From contig NZ_JAKEDS010000002.1 in assembly GCF_021462415.1 (NCBI RefSeq), positions 930,001-994,000 on the forward strand: 64,000 bases of DNA, in the 5' to 3' direction. A program made the position numbers and the translations under genes. The notes beneath the pieces are model-generated. The model made no database searches and was not told the origin of the DNA. It saw only the letters and a program-made list of their open reading frames with translations. Of the stretch, positions 25,137 to 33,069 are shown in pieces. This DNA comes from Rhodohalobacter sp. 614A. GTDB lineage: Bacteria > Bacteroidota > Rhodothermia > Balneolales > Balneolaceae. Within the stretch, counting starts at the first letter, position 1; the number at the start of each line of letters is the position of its first letter.

Positions 25137-26444
25137 CTATTTCTGCCGGAATACCATGGTGATTGGCACTCCTTCGAAACCAAAATATTCTCGCAACTTG
25201 TTTTCTAAAAAACGTCTATAGTTGGGTGGGAGTTCCTGAGGATTATTCATAAAAAATTTGAACACCGGCGGATTCGATTTCACTTGCACCGCATACTGAA
25301 TTTTTAATTGTCTTCCCCTTTTGACGGGCAGCGGGCGTTCTTTCAAAATTTTTGCAATGGAATCATTCAGCTGTGGAGTGGAAATTTTCTTTCTGCGCTG
25401 TTCAATCACTTTTTTCGAAAAGTCGAGTACTTTCTCAATCCGAAGCCCCGTCTTGGCCGAAATGGAAATAATTGGAATGTAGTCCAGTGTTCGAACTTTT
25501 CCGTAGATATATTGCTCGAATTCTTTCAGAAGATTGGTATCCTTATCGGGTACGGTATCCCATTTGTTGAGTACAATGATTATCCCCTTGTTAAAGTTTT
25601 CGGCCTCGCGCAGAATTCGTTTATCCTGTTCGTCGAAGCCCTGCATGGCATCGAGCAATAGCACCACAACGTCGGCTTCTTTAATGGCCCGGTCGGTACG
25701 AACCGTACTGTAAAACTCAATATTCTCTTTTACTTTGGCTTTTTTCCTCAGTCCAGCCGTATCCACAATAATGTACGTCTCCCCTTCATACTCCAGCCTG
25801 CTGTTGATTGCATCGCGCGTAGTACCCGGAATTTCGGTTACAATACACCGATCACTTTTCAGCAGTGCATTCATCAGGCTGCTTTTGCCAACATTGGGCC
25901 GGCCCACAAATGCAATTTTAGGATATTTTTCCTCTTCTTCCCCATCTTTATCCGGAAGTTGTTCAACAACCTTATCGAGAAGATCCCCTGTACCGGTTCC
26001 GCTGATTGATGAAACGGGGTACATTTCTTCAAAGCCAAGTCCATAAAATTCAACGGCTTCTAACCGTTTTTCTTCATTATCGCATTTGTTCACAACCAAG
26101 AGAACTGGTTTTTCCTGCTTTCGAAGAATTTCTGCCACGGCCTGGTCAAGCGGATGCATGCCGGTTTCCGTATCAACCACGAAAAGAATCACATCTGATT
26201 CATCAATAGCCAGATGAATTTGTTCGCGAATACCTGAAGTGATGGCATCCGATTCGTCCGGCAGATACCCGCCTGTGTCAATCACAGAGAAATTTTGTCC
26301 ATTCCAGAAACTCTCGCCGTAATGGCGATCTCGTGTCACACCGTACTCGTCGTGCACGATGGCTTTCCTCCGGCCGATTAAACGGTTAAAGAGTGTTGAT
26401 TTTCCTACGTTTGGACGGCCTACTATAGAAACCGTTGCTGGCAT
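25137..26444 (-). CDS. der: Ribosome assembly GTPase Der (EngA)
   Basis: A 435-residue protein with two GTPase domains in tandem. The first has GRPNVGKSTLFNRL near 8-21, DTGG near 57-60 and NKCD near 119-122; the second has GRPNVGKSSLMNAL near 181-194, DTAG and NKWD. A KH-like domain fills the C-terminus (about 355-435). Der supports assembly of the large ribosomal subunit. It heads the likely run der-nuoI-downstream on the minus strand. Confidence 0.96.
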   Translation of the reverse strand: MPATVSIVGRPNVGKSTLFNRLIGRRKAIVHDEYGVTRDRHYGESFWNGQNFSVIDTGGYLPDESDAITSGIREQIHLAIDESDVILFVVDTETGMHPLDQAVAEILRKQEKPVLLVVNKCDNEEKRLEAVEFYGLGFEEMYPVSSISGTGTGDLLDKVVEQLPDKDGEEEEKYPKIAFVGRPNVGKSSLMNALLKSDRCIVTEIPGTTRDAINSRLEYEGETYIIVDTAGLRKKAKVKENIEFYSTVRTDRAIKEADVVVLLLDAMQGFDEQDKRILREAENFNKGIIIVLNKWDTVPDKDTNLLKEFEQYIYGKVRTLDYIPIISISAKTGLRIEKVLDFSKKVIEQRRKKISTPQLNDSIAKILKERPLPVKRGRQLKIQYAVQVKSNPPVFKFFMNNPQELPPNYRRFLENKLREYFGFEGVPITMVFRQK

Positions 26445-26521
26445 GATACTGTATATTTAAAAAATGAATTCCAACTCAAAAAAATGTACCGAACTTTATA
26501 GATAATGTTGCGATAACCCAT

Positions 26522-26529
26522 TATGTTTG
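26522..26529 (+). promoter_or_regulatory. Candidate -7 element (TAnnTTTG type)
   Basis: TATGTTTG stands 49 bases before the small membrane protein at 26578. The matching upstream TTTG is imperfect, so this is a weak call. Confidence 0.25.
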
Positions 26530-26577
26530 AGAGGAGATGAATGTCTCGTAAAGTTAAGAATTTTTTAAACAAAGCAT

Positions 26578-26811
26578 ATGCTTGAAACACTGCATGGATT
26601 TTTTGGATTTGCCGGGTCGTTAATCGTCTCTTTTTTGATTTTTATGTTCTTTGTTTTCTGGATGGCAGGAGTTGCCGGAATCGTAGAAGGTGACCGAAAA
26701 ACATCCAGACAGATGTTATTTTATGCTCTGGCCATTTTTATCCCTGTCTATCCTGTTATCTGGCTTGTCTCGGATATGATTCGCCAGAGAAAACAGTTAC
26801 GGAAATTGTAG
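26578..26811 (+). CDS. Small two-TM membrane protein
   Basis: A 77-residue protein. Hydrophobic segments lie at about 9-35 and 46-66, joined by a short charged loop (EGDRKTSRQ), with a basic end RQRKQLRKL. It has no known motif that I recognise. ATG start at 26578. It is isolated between der (divergent) and the region of the Gfo/Idh relic. Confidence 0.55.
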   Translation: MLETLHGFFGFAGSLIVSFLIFMFFVFWMAGVAGIVEGDRKTSRQMLFYALAIFIPVYPVIWLVSDMIRQRKQLRKL

Positions 26812-26855
26812 AATAGTACATAGCTAATTGAGCATTGAGGTTAACAAAGGTGTTC

Positions 26856-26924
26856 TCATTCAAAATACAATTCTGGCAGGTTTTTAACCTCTCTACCATT
26901 CATAGATAATTTGTGTGCCAACAG
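26856..26924 (-). pseudogene. Relic of a second Gfo/Idh/MocA C-terminus
   Basis: On the minus strand 26924-26856 reads LLAHKLSMNGREVKNLPELYF-E then a stop. The intact gene at 27056-28183 ends LLAHESSMSGGEIKKLPEFTLG then a stop, so 13 of 22 residues agree and the register of the stop is kept to within one codon. Immediately upstream of the relic there is an in-frame TGA where the intact copy has GGA, and no homology beyond that point. This is most simply the tail of a lost tandem copy. Confidence 0.75.
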
Positions 26925-26964
26925 TCATTTTTTGATAACCTAATCACAATTTTTTAAATATATA

Positions 26965-26992
26965 ATCCCGAACAACTTTCATTGTCCGGGAT
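26965..26992 (-). terminator. Hairpin after the Gfo/Idh gene
   Basis: ATCCCGAACAA (26965-26975) and TTGTCCGGGAT (26982-26992) pair over 11 positions including one G-U pair, with a six-base loop. On the minus strand it is followed by a T/A-rich but not pure T stretch. It lies about 65 bases beyond the stop of the Gfo/Idh gene. Confidence 0.55.
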
Positions 26993-27055
26993 AAGGTGTT
27001 GTTAAACATCAATTAAAGTAACATGTGCCGGTTTTTCCAGTTATGGAAAATGATG

Positions 27056-28183
27056 TTATCCCAATGTAAATTCTGGCAGTTTTTTGATCTCTCCACCACT
27101 CATGGATGATTCGTGTGCCAACAGTCCTACACAGGTCCAGTTAGCAGACTGAACTGCATTGGGATACGGATCTCGATCTTCAATAATCGCACTGACAAAT
27201 TCATGAGCCAAGTGCGGGTGAGAGCCTCCGTGTCCGCCTCCCTGGATAAAGGACAGATGTGCTGAGTCTTCTGCATCATACACGCCGGCTTGGGTGAATG
27301 CCTGGATTTCTTCCGGCAGACGATGTCCATAATCAGGAACTTCCACTCGTTCAGCAATTTCGGGTTCAGGCTTCTTTGCTGTGTGAATAACTGGTTTCTC
27401 TCCCTCAATCAATGGCCATTCATACGATTTCTTCGATCCGTACGCATCAAAACTTTCGCGGTATTGGCGGGCCGTATCAAACAAACTTCGGTAAATGTGG
27501 GCGGATACATCAGAACCTTTCAGCTTGATGTGAGCCGATTGTACCGCAAATGAACAACCGGATTTCTCAGCTAATTCCTCGCTGATTTTTCCCGACCCGA
27601 AGCAGGATACATATTCTGCGGGTTTGTTCATCAGCCCAAGTACCGGACTTACCACGTGTGTGGCATAGTGCATCGGTTTCATGCGCTCCCAGTATTCCGG
27701 CCATCCTTCCATATCTTGTGGATGGCTGGCTTGAAGGTATTGAATCTCACCCAGCTCTCCTTTTTCATACAACTCCTTCACAAACAAAAATTCACGGCTA
27801 TAAACCACCGTTTCTGCCATCGTATATTTTAACCCGGTTAGTTTGACTGTATCTACGATCTCTTCACACTCTTCAATAGTGGTGGCCATGGGAACAGTGC
27901 AGGAAACATGTTTGCCGGCCCTCAGAGCCATCAGCGAGTGTTTGGCGTGTAACTGAATGGGCGTGTTGATATGAACGGCGTCAATCTCCGGATCTTCCAG
28001 CATCTGCTCGTAGGAAGTGTATCGATTCTCAATGCCAAATTGATCCCCAATTTTATGGAGTTGTGATTCCGTACGCTGACTGATAGCGTACATATTTGCA
28101 TTTGGGTGGCGTTGATAAATCGGGATAAATTCAGCTCCAAATCCTAAACCTACAATAGCTATGTTTACTTGTTTATCAGTCAT
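27056..28183 (-). CDS. Gfo/Idh/MocA-family NAD(P)-dependent oxidoreductase
   Basis: A 375-residue oxidoreductase. The Rossmann domain starts with IAIVGLGFGAEFIPIY at about 8-23, followed by INTPIQLHAKHSLMALRAGKH around 92-112 and the CTVPMATT loop that replaces the EKP triplet common in the family; the C-terminal domain is the MocA-type beta sheet. The substitution of the usual Lys in EKP is worth noting, since that Lys is often catalytic. It is co-directional with the TIM-barrel isomerase upstream (38 bases), as in inositol or rare-sugar catabolic sets. Substrate unknown. Confidence 0.87.
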   Translation of the reverse strand: MTDKQVNIAIVGLGFGAEFIPIYQRHPNANMYAISQRTESQLHKIGDQFGIENRYTSYEQMLEDPEIDAVHINTPIQLHAKHSLMALRAGKHVSCTVPMATTIEECEEIVDTVKLTGLKYTMAETVVYSREFLFVKELYEKGELGEIQYLQASHPQDMEGWPEYWERMKPMHYATHVVSPVLGLMNKPAEYVSCFGSGKISEELAEKSGCSFAVQSAHIKLKGSDVSAHIYRSLFDTARQYRESFDAYGSKKSYEWPLIEGEKPVIHTAKKPEPEIAERVEVPDYGHRLPEEIQAFTQAGVYDAEDSAHLSFIQGGGHGGSHPHLAHEFVSAIIEDRDPYPNAVQSANWTCVGLLAHESSMSGGEIKKLPEFTLG

Positions 28184-28221
28184 GGTCAGATAGTTTTTAT
28201 TTTTGTTTTTTAAGGGAATTG

Positions 28222-29070
28222 TTACGCTAAAAGGTTTTTTAGAAATGAAAGTCCGTCTTTAGCCAGTTGATCCGGACTTTCTGCAAGTGGACGCCAAATT
28301 GCAGCGGCTTTTGCCAGTAGTTCATTATCTGGCGTAAACGTTTCGATGATAATATGCTGATCGTACCCGATCTCATTCAGTGCAACGGCAATTTCATCCC
28401 AGTTGAACTGCCCGGTTCCCGGAGTCCCGCGGTCATTTTCAGCCACCTGAAAATGATACAGGTTATCCCCTGCTGTTCGTATAGCATCACCAAGATTTTT
28501 TTCTTCAATTCCGGCATGAAAAAGATCAATCATTACCTTACAGTTTGGGTGATTTACCTGATCAATTACATCACAGACCTGGCTGGTTAAATTCAAAAAA
28601 CTTGTTTCAAATCGATTCAACGCTTCCAGGCAAATCGTAATGTTTTTTGATGCGGCATAATTAGCCACCTCCTGAAGTTGAGAAACCAAAAGTTTTGTTT
28701 CCATTTCTCGCTGAGCATCACTAGCGTCCCAAAGACGCCCCACTTCTGATGCCAGTGGTCCCACAAAAAGTTCAGAACCCAGTTCTTCGGCCGCATTAAG
28801 AGAATCCTTCATATATTTCATTCCTGCATCTCGTACCGACTTGTCTGGATGAATCAGATCTCTCCCCCCTCCCATAGCCGCACAAGTAGTAAGCGTTAAC
28901 CCGTTATCTTCAACAACTTTTCGTGCTCTTTCGCAATCCAGTTCTTCGGGAGCTTCCAAAGGAATTTCTACGGTATTAAATCCTAAATCGGCAATTCGTG
29001 GAGCATATTCCTCGATTACTTTGTTATTTACAGGGGCTGTCCAAAGCCAAAGGCTGACACCAAATTTCAT
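28222..29070 (-). CDS. Sugar phosphate isomerase/epimerase (AP endonuclease-2-like TIM barrel)
   Basis: A 282-residue TIM-barrel enzyme of the xylose-isomerase-like group. The first strand FGVSLWLWTAP and segments ICLEALNRFET (about 146-156), VMIDLFHAGIEE (about 184-195) and IIIETFTPDN (about 243-252) place the metal-binding Glu, Asp and His/Glu residues. This matches D-psicose/D-tagatose 3-epimerase-like and hydroxypyruvate-isomerase-like proteins. With the Gfo/Idh gene it forms a sugar epimerisation/oxidation pair. Confidence 0.85.
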   Translation of the reverse strand: MKFGVSLWLWTAPVNNKVIEEYAPRIADLGFNTVEIPLEAPEELDCERARKVVEDNGLTLTTCAAMGGGRDLIHPDKSVRDAGMKYMKDSLNAAEELGSELFVGPLASEVGRLWDASDAQREMETKLLVSQLQEVANYAASKNITICLEALNRFETSFLNLTSQVCDVIDQVNHPNCKVMIDLFHAGIEEKNLGDAIRTAGDNLYHFQVAENDRGTPGTGQFNWDEIAVALNEIGYDQHIIIETFTPDNELLAKAAAIWRPLAESPDQLAKDGLSFLKNLLA

Positions 29071-29082
29071 AGATTCTGGGGT

Positions 29083-29586
29083 TTATTCTGAAATTAAATC
29101 GCCTTGCATCATCGTAAAATGACCAGCATACGTACAAATATATGGATAGGTGCCTGGAGGCGGAACCGTAAACGTTACATACACTGTTTCACCTGGTTTT
29201 GACAAGGACGTATTGGCAATAATACGTTGCTGCATCGCTTCATCTTGAGGGATGTACTCCGTTTGTGAAGCCTGTAGTGCAGCCACACCTACCGGGTTAA
29301 TATCCGAGCGCTGTTTCACGATTACAACGTTATGAGGTAAATCCCCGCGATTGATATATTTAATGGTGAGCGTGGAACCTGCTTTTGCTCGGATCTCCGT
29401 TACATCATAACTCAGATTAGCCCCCACTGATCCCACAACAACTGTATCTCCATCTGCTGTGTTTAGAGAGGGCTTCTTCAATTTGACGGCATAAGCATCC
29501 AATGAAATCAAATGGGTAATGAGACATATAAAAACGCAAACAGTGATCGTTTTTAATGTTGGGTAAAGATAACTTCTGCTAATCAT
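29083..29586 (-). CDS. Azurin-like secreted cupredoxin
   Basis: A 167-residue periplasmic blue copper protein. An N-terminal signal-like segment (about 11-34) is followed by one cupredoxin domain. Type 1 copper ligands are visible: His85 in DLPHNVVIV and Cys151, His156, Met160 in CTYAGHFTMM, with azurin spacing. It could carry electrons from the large dehydrogenase-like protein upstream (50 bases) to a terminal oxidase. ATG at 29586. Confidence 0.87.
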   Translation of the reverse strand: MISRSYLYPTLKTITVCVFICLITHLISLDAYAVKLKKPSLNTADGDTVVVGSVGANLSYDVTEIRAKAGSTLTIKYINRGDLPHNVVIVKQRSDINPVGVAALQASQTEYIPQDEAMQQRIIANTSLSKPGETVYVTFTVPPPGTYPYICTYAGHFTMMQGDLISE

Positions 29587-29635
29587 GTAAATCGTTTCTA
29601 ATCATTAATGAATGAATCATTTCATATCAAAAGAT

Positions 29636-32578
29636 TTAGGGGGTCCCAAATAAGTTCGGATTTCCCCAAGTTTCTGCAAGAGTATTTAAATGTTCATGAA
29701 CATCTTCAGGTAGAACATCTCTTAAACCGCTAAGCTGGCTGGAAACTTCAGCGCTAAATTCCGGGACAGAATCGTCCGGCCATTCCGCAGCAAGTCCAGT
29801 AACAAAAGCCGAAGCGATTGCAGAATCAGCTGATGTAAGTTGAACGAGAAAATCAGACACCGAATTGCCTGGTGAGTCACCCAAGGCATAATGCGATGCA
29901 ATATTTTCTACGACAAATCCAACATTTGCTTTGTATGTGCTGTCGGCATTTTCAGGCAGCTGTTTTTGCAAAATCTGATCCAGAAAGCTGATCTCATTAT
30001 TTGCAGCCGCCGCCATCGAAGCATGTTGAATCGCTTTGTCTTTGGCACTTCGCTCAAGAACTATAAGTTCCGCAACAGATTTTCCAACTTGATCGGAAGC
30101 AGGCATTTCTGCTACAGCTAAAAGCGCGGCAAGGCGAACTTGAATATTTGATGCTAACATCTGTTCTACCGGGAGAGTGTAATTCATCTCTCCGGGTACA
30201 ACACTCAAGTTTGGTAAAAAGTCGGCCGCTAAAATAGCCTGAAGAGATTCTTCCGTTCTGGGAAGTGTCATCAGTGCGGCTCGGCGAACAGAAGGTGCAG
30301 GATGATAAAGAGCTGAAATTACAGCGTCAGTAACGTCCGAGTTTGAGCCATCAAGCGCTCCTAATCCTTTTAGTGTCCAAATGGAATGCAGTGCGCCAGG
30401 GTTTAATTCTAATTCATCAATGCTTTCATTTTCAATGAGTGAAATGAGATGTGGGACAACATCCAGATCTCCCCGTTCAACAAGTAATCGCTGCGCGGTA
30501 AGCCGCCAGAACATATTATCGTTTGTTAGTGCATTAGCCAGTTCTTCGGCGGAAGCATCCTTCAGATTTATATTCTGTGTGTGATCTGCATTTTTATTGA
30601 CAATTCTGTAAATCCGGGCATGATCCTGGTCGCGTAAGTCATTGACATAGGCATTTCCTTCACCCGTTTCTCTGCCTTCTGGTGTTGGATTATGTTGAAT
30701 CACCAAGTTATACCAATCGACTACCCAAAGAGCACCATCAGGTCCTACCCGGGATTGAATCGGTGAAAACCATTCGTCTTGGCTGGCAAGCATGCTTCCC
30801 AAGTTTTTAGCTTTAAAACTGCTGCCATCCTCTTCTATGAGAAATTCTCCTAGCAAATGCCCTGTAGGTTCAGCTATAAATGCATGCTTATTCCAGTACT
30901 CTTTTGGAAAATCGCGTGCTGTGTACATCTCAAAGCCAGAACCCGAAGTATAGCGTCCGTGCTGATCCACTTGGCGAACTTCGTCCAAAAGTGGATAAAT
31001 TCGGTTTGAATTGGCAATCATTTGAAGTCGTGGTGTTTGCCCGAAACCTCGAATGTTATTATAAAATCGGTTCGGTATTGCACTGTGCAGAGGAACATCC
31101 CTATTTGCGGTTGATCCAAAAATCACTCCCTCTTCATTGAACCCGATTCCCCAGGTATTATTTGTTGTATTTGATATGTATTCTAAATCGGACCCATCAG
31201 GCTGAAAGCGATAAAAACCACTGCTAAACCGGTATTCTTTTCCTCCAACAGTCCCTTCAAAAGCAGAATAACCAACGGTTCCCCAGATTTGATTATCAAA
31301 ACCATACCGTAAGTTGCTTGGGCCGGCATGGGTATCAAATGTGCCCCATCCGGTAAATAAAACTTCTCGCTCGTCGGCTTTGTCGTCGCCATTTGTGTCT
31401 TTAAAATAGATAAAATCGGGTGACTGAGAAACAATCACTCCGTCTTTATATAAAGCAAGACTTGTTGGAATATTCAATCCCTCAGCAAAAACGGTAACCT
31501 TGTCGGCTTTGCCGTCTCCATTTGTATCTTCCAGAATTTTAATTCGGTCATTACCTTCTCTGTTCTCCGTGAATTTGTTCGGATAATCCACCGTTTCCGT
31601 CACCCATAATCGTCCTTGTTCATCCCATGTCAAATCAATAGGATTAATAACCTGATCTTCGGAAGCAAACAGTTGAACTTCAAAATCAGGATCAACCAAA
31701 ATATGTTTTTGGGACTCTTCGGGAGTTAAAGGATTTTGAATTTTAGTAATCGGATCGCCCACGGTTCCCCAAGGCTCTCCGGGCGGATAATAAGGAAGTT
31801 CGCCTTCCCCAAATGTAAAAGACGGCATATCTAATTCGGCCTCTAATGCCCAATCACCAACGGTCCATTTAACGCCCTGCTCTATTAATTGCTTAAATTC
31901 TTCTTTTCCCCAGGTTCGTTGATCGTGTCCCCATGCTGTATAAAACACACGGCCATCTCCCTGCTCACGAACCCATGTCCATGGCTCTTCATGCTGACCT
32001 TCAACTCTAACTGAAAGAACCTCTTTGTCGGGGTTATGTTTCATGTGAACATACGTTTCGTCCCAACTTTCAAAACTTGATACCCCCTGAATTGCCGGAT
32101 GGTCTGGTAAAAGCCGTTTAGTTGAAAATGTACCCGTTCCATGAGCTTTAAAAGCACCACCAATCAAATTGATATAAGCATCAGATTCGGGAAACATTGC
32201 AGACGCCGAATGAATTGCTACAAGCCCTCCACCATTATTGACGAAATTCAAAAGTGCAGATTCCTGTTTTCCAGATAGCCCGGTTTGATTCCCGTAAAAA
32301 ATTAATCCATCAAACTGATTAAGACGGTCCGGATTCAAATCTTCCATCCGATGAGTGTAATGAATGTAAATCCCACGACTTGCTAAATACGGGATAAGCT
32401 GCTGTGATCTTTCCATCGGTTGATGGTGCCCGTCGCCACCTAAAAACAAAATTTCTATCTTTGAAGCAACTTCAGAGGATTCTTGAAACGCAAGCCCTTG
32501 TTGAACTGTAGACAATAGAATGCATAACATTAGGAAAGGAAAAACTTTTTTTCTGACTGTGATGTTACATACTATCAT
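29636..32578 (-). CDS. ThuA domain - propeller dehydrogenase-like - HEAT repeat protein
   Basis: A large secreted protein, 980 residues from the ATG at 32578, which I prefer because it opens a signal peptide (VRKKVFPFLMLCILLST, cleavage near AFQ); an upstream in-frame ATG at 32671 would give an unlikely 31-residue extension. A ThuA domain (about 20-245) includes the ILFLGGDGHHQPMERSQQL start and NGGGLVAIHSAS. A six-bladed propeller of the planctomycete membrane-bound dehydrogenase/sorbosone dehydrogenase type follows (about 285-650), with repeated DTNGDGKAD. The end (about 665-960) is HEAT-like. The CxxCH domain often found in these proteins is missing, and the adjoining cupredoxin may take its electron-transfer role. 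Substrate is likely a sugar. Confidence 0.82.
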   Translation of the reverse strand: MIVCNITVRKKVFPFLMLCILLSTVQQGLAFQESSEVASKIEILFLGGDGHHQPMERSQQLIPYLASRGIYIHYTHRMEDLNPDRLNQFDGLIFYGNQTGLSGKQESALLNFVNNGGGLVAIHSASAMFPESDAYINLIGGAFKAHGTGTFSTKRLLPDHPAIQGVSSFESWDETYVHMKHNPDKEVLSVRVEGQHEEPWTWVREQGDGRVFYTAWGHDQRTWGKEEFKQLIEQGVKWTVGDWALEAELDMPSFTFGEGELPYYPPGEPWGTVGDPITKIQNPLTPEESQKHILVDPDFEVQLFASEDQVINPIDLTWDEQGRLWVTETVDYPNKFTENREGNDRIKILEDTNGDGKADKVTVFAEGLNIPTSLALYKDGVIVSQSPDFIYFKDTNGDDKADEREVLFTGWGTFDTHAGPSNLRYGFDNQIWGTVGYSAFEGTVGGKEYRFSSGFYRFQPDGSDLEYISNTTNNTWGIGFNEEGVIFGSTANRDVPLHSAIPNRFYNNIRGFGQTPRLQMIANSNRIYPLLDEVRQVDQHGRYTSGSGFEMYTARDFPKEYWNKHAFIAEPTGHLLGEFLIEEDGSSFKAKNLGSMLASQDEWFSPIQSRVGPDGALWVVDWYNLVIQHNPTPEGRETGEGNAYVNDLRDQDHARIYRIVNKNADHTQNINLKDASAEELANALTNDNMFWRLTAQRLLVERGDLDVVPHLISLIENESIDELELNPGALHSIWTLKGLGALDGSNSDVTDAVISALYHPAPSVRRAALMTLPRTEESLQAILAADFLPNLSVVPGEMNYTLPVEQMLASNIQVRLAALLAVAEMPASDQVGKSVAELIVLERSAKDKAIQHASMAAAANNEISFLDQILQKQLPENADSTYKANVGFVVENIASHYALGDSPGNSVSDFLVQLTSADSAIASAFVTGLAAEWPDDSVPEFSAEVSSQLSGLRDVLPEDVHEHLNTLAETWGNPNLFGTP

Positions 32579-33069
32579 ATTTTTGACCAGTATTGAATTA
32601 TAGATTGAGTTCATAAAACCATATTTAAACATCATCATCAAAAGATGATAATATTTTTGCGTTGATTTCATGACGTATTTTAGGAAACTAGTTATTGGTA
32701 AACCGAGCTTTAAAAAGAGTTATTTTTTTCTTTAAAGCATGATTGCACTCATTTTATTACTACCGAGTGTTTAAATACTGCTTCTTAATGTAGTAGGTAA
32801 ATTTAAAGTGTGCAAATAACACTTTTAAAAAACTTTGTAAAAATTATAAAAAACCGCTTCTATTCCTATATAGGACATTAATTTTTTATTACTAACTCCT
32901 CAAAAGTCAGGTGCTATATGGTATCGGTTACTTAATAAATTCAAGAATGAAATGCTTTAAAATTCACTTTCGCAGATAAAACGTGATTTAATAATCAGAT
33001 TTCTATTTCTGCAAAATCATAGAAACTTCTTCGATCAACATACCTTTACCATAACACAAAGTAGTTTTA
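32579..33069. other. AT-rich intergenic region
   Basis: About 490 bases between the ThuA-type gene start and the helicase stop. No open frame of note and no RNA gene seen. It must hold the promoter of the minus-strand sugar operon. The one small palindrome is AAAGTGT/ACACTTT at 32805-32825 with a seven-base loop; no consensus promoter was identified. Confidence 0.5.

Noticed and set aside
27032-27051. A seven-pair TTTTCCA/TGGAAAA hairpin after the Gfo/Idh stop
   Set aside because: There is no T-run after the stem on the coding strand; the hairpin at 26965 is the better terminator.
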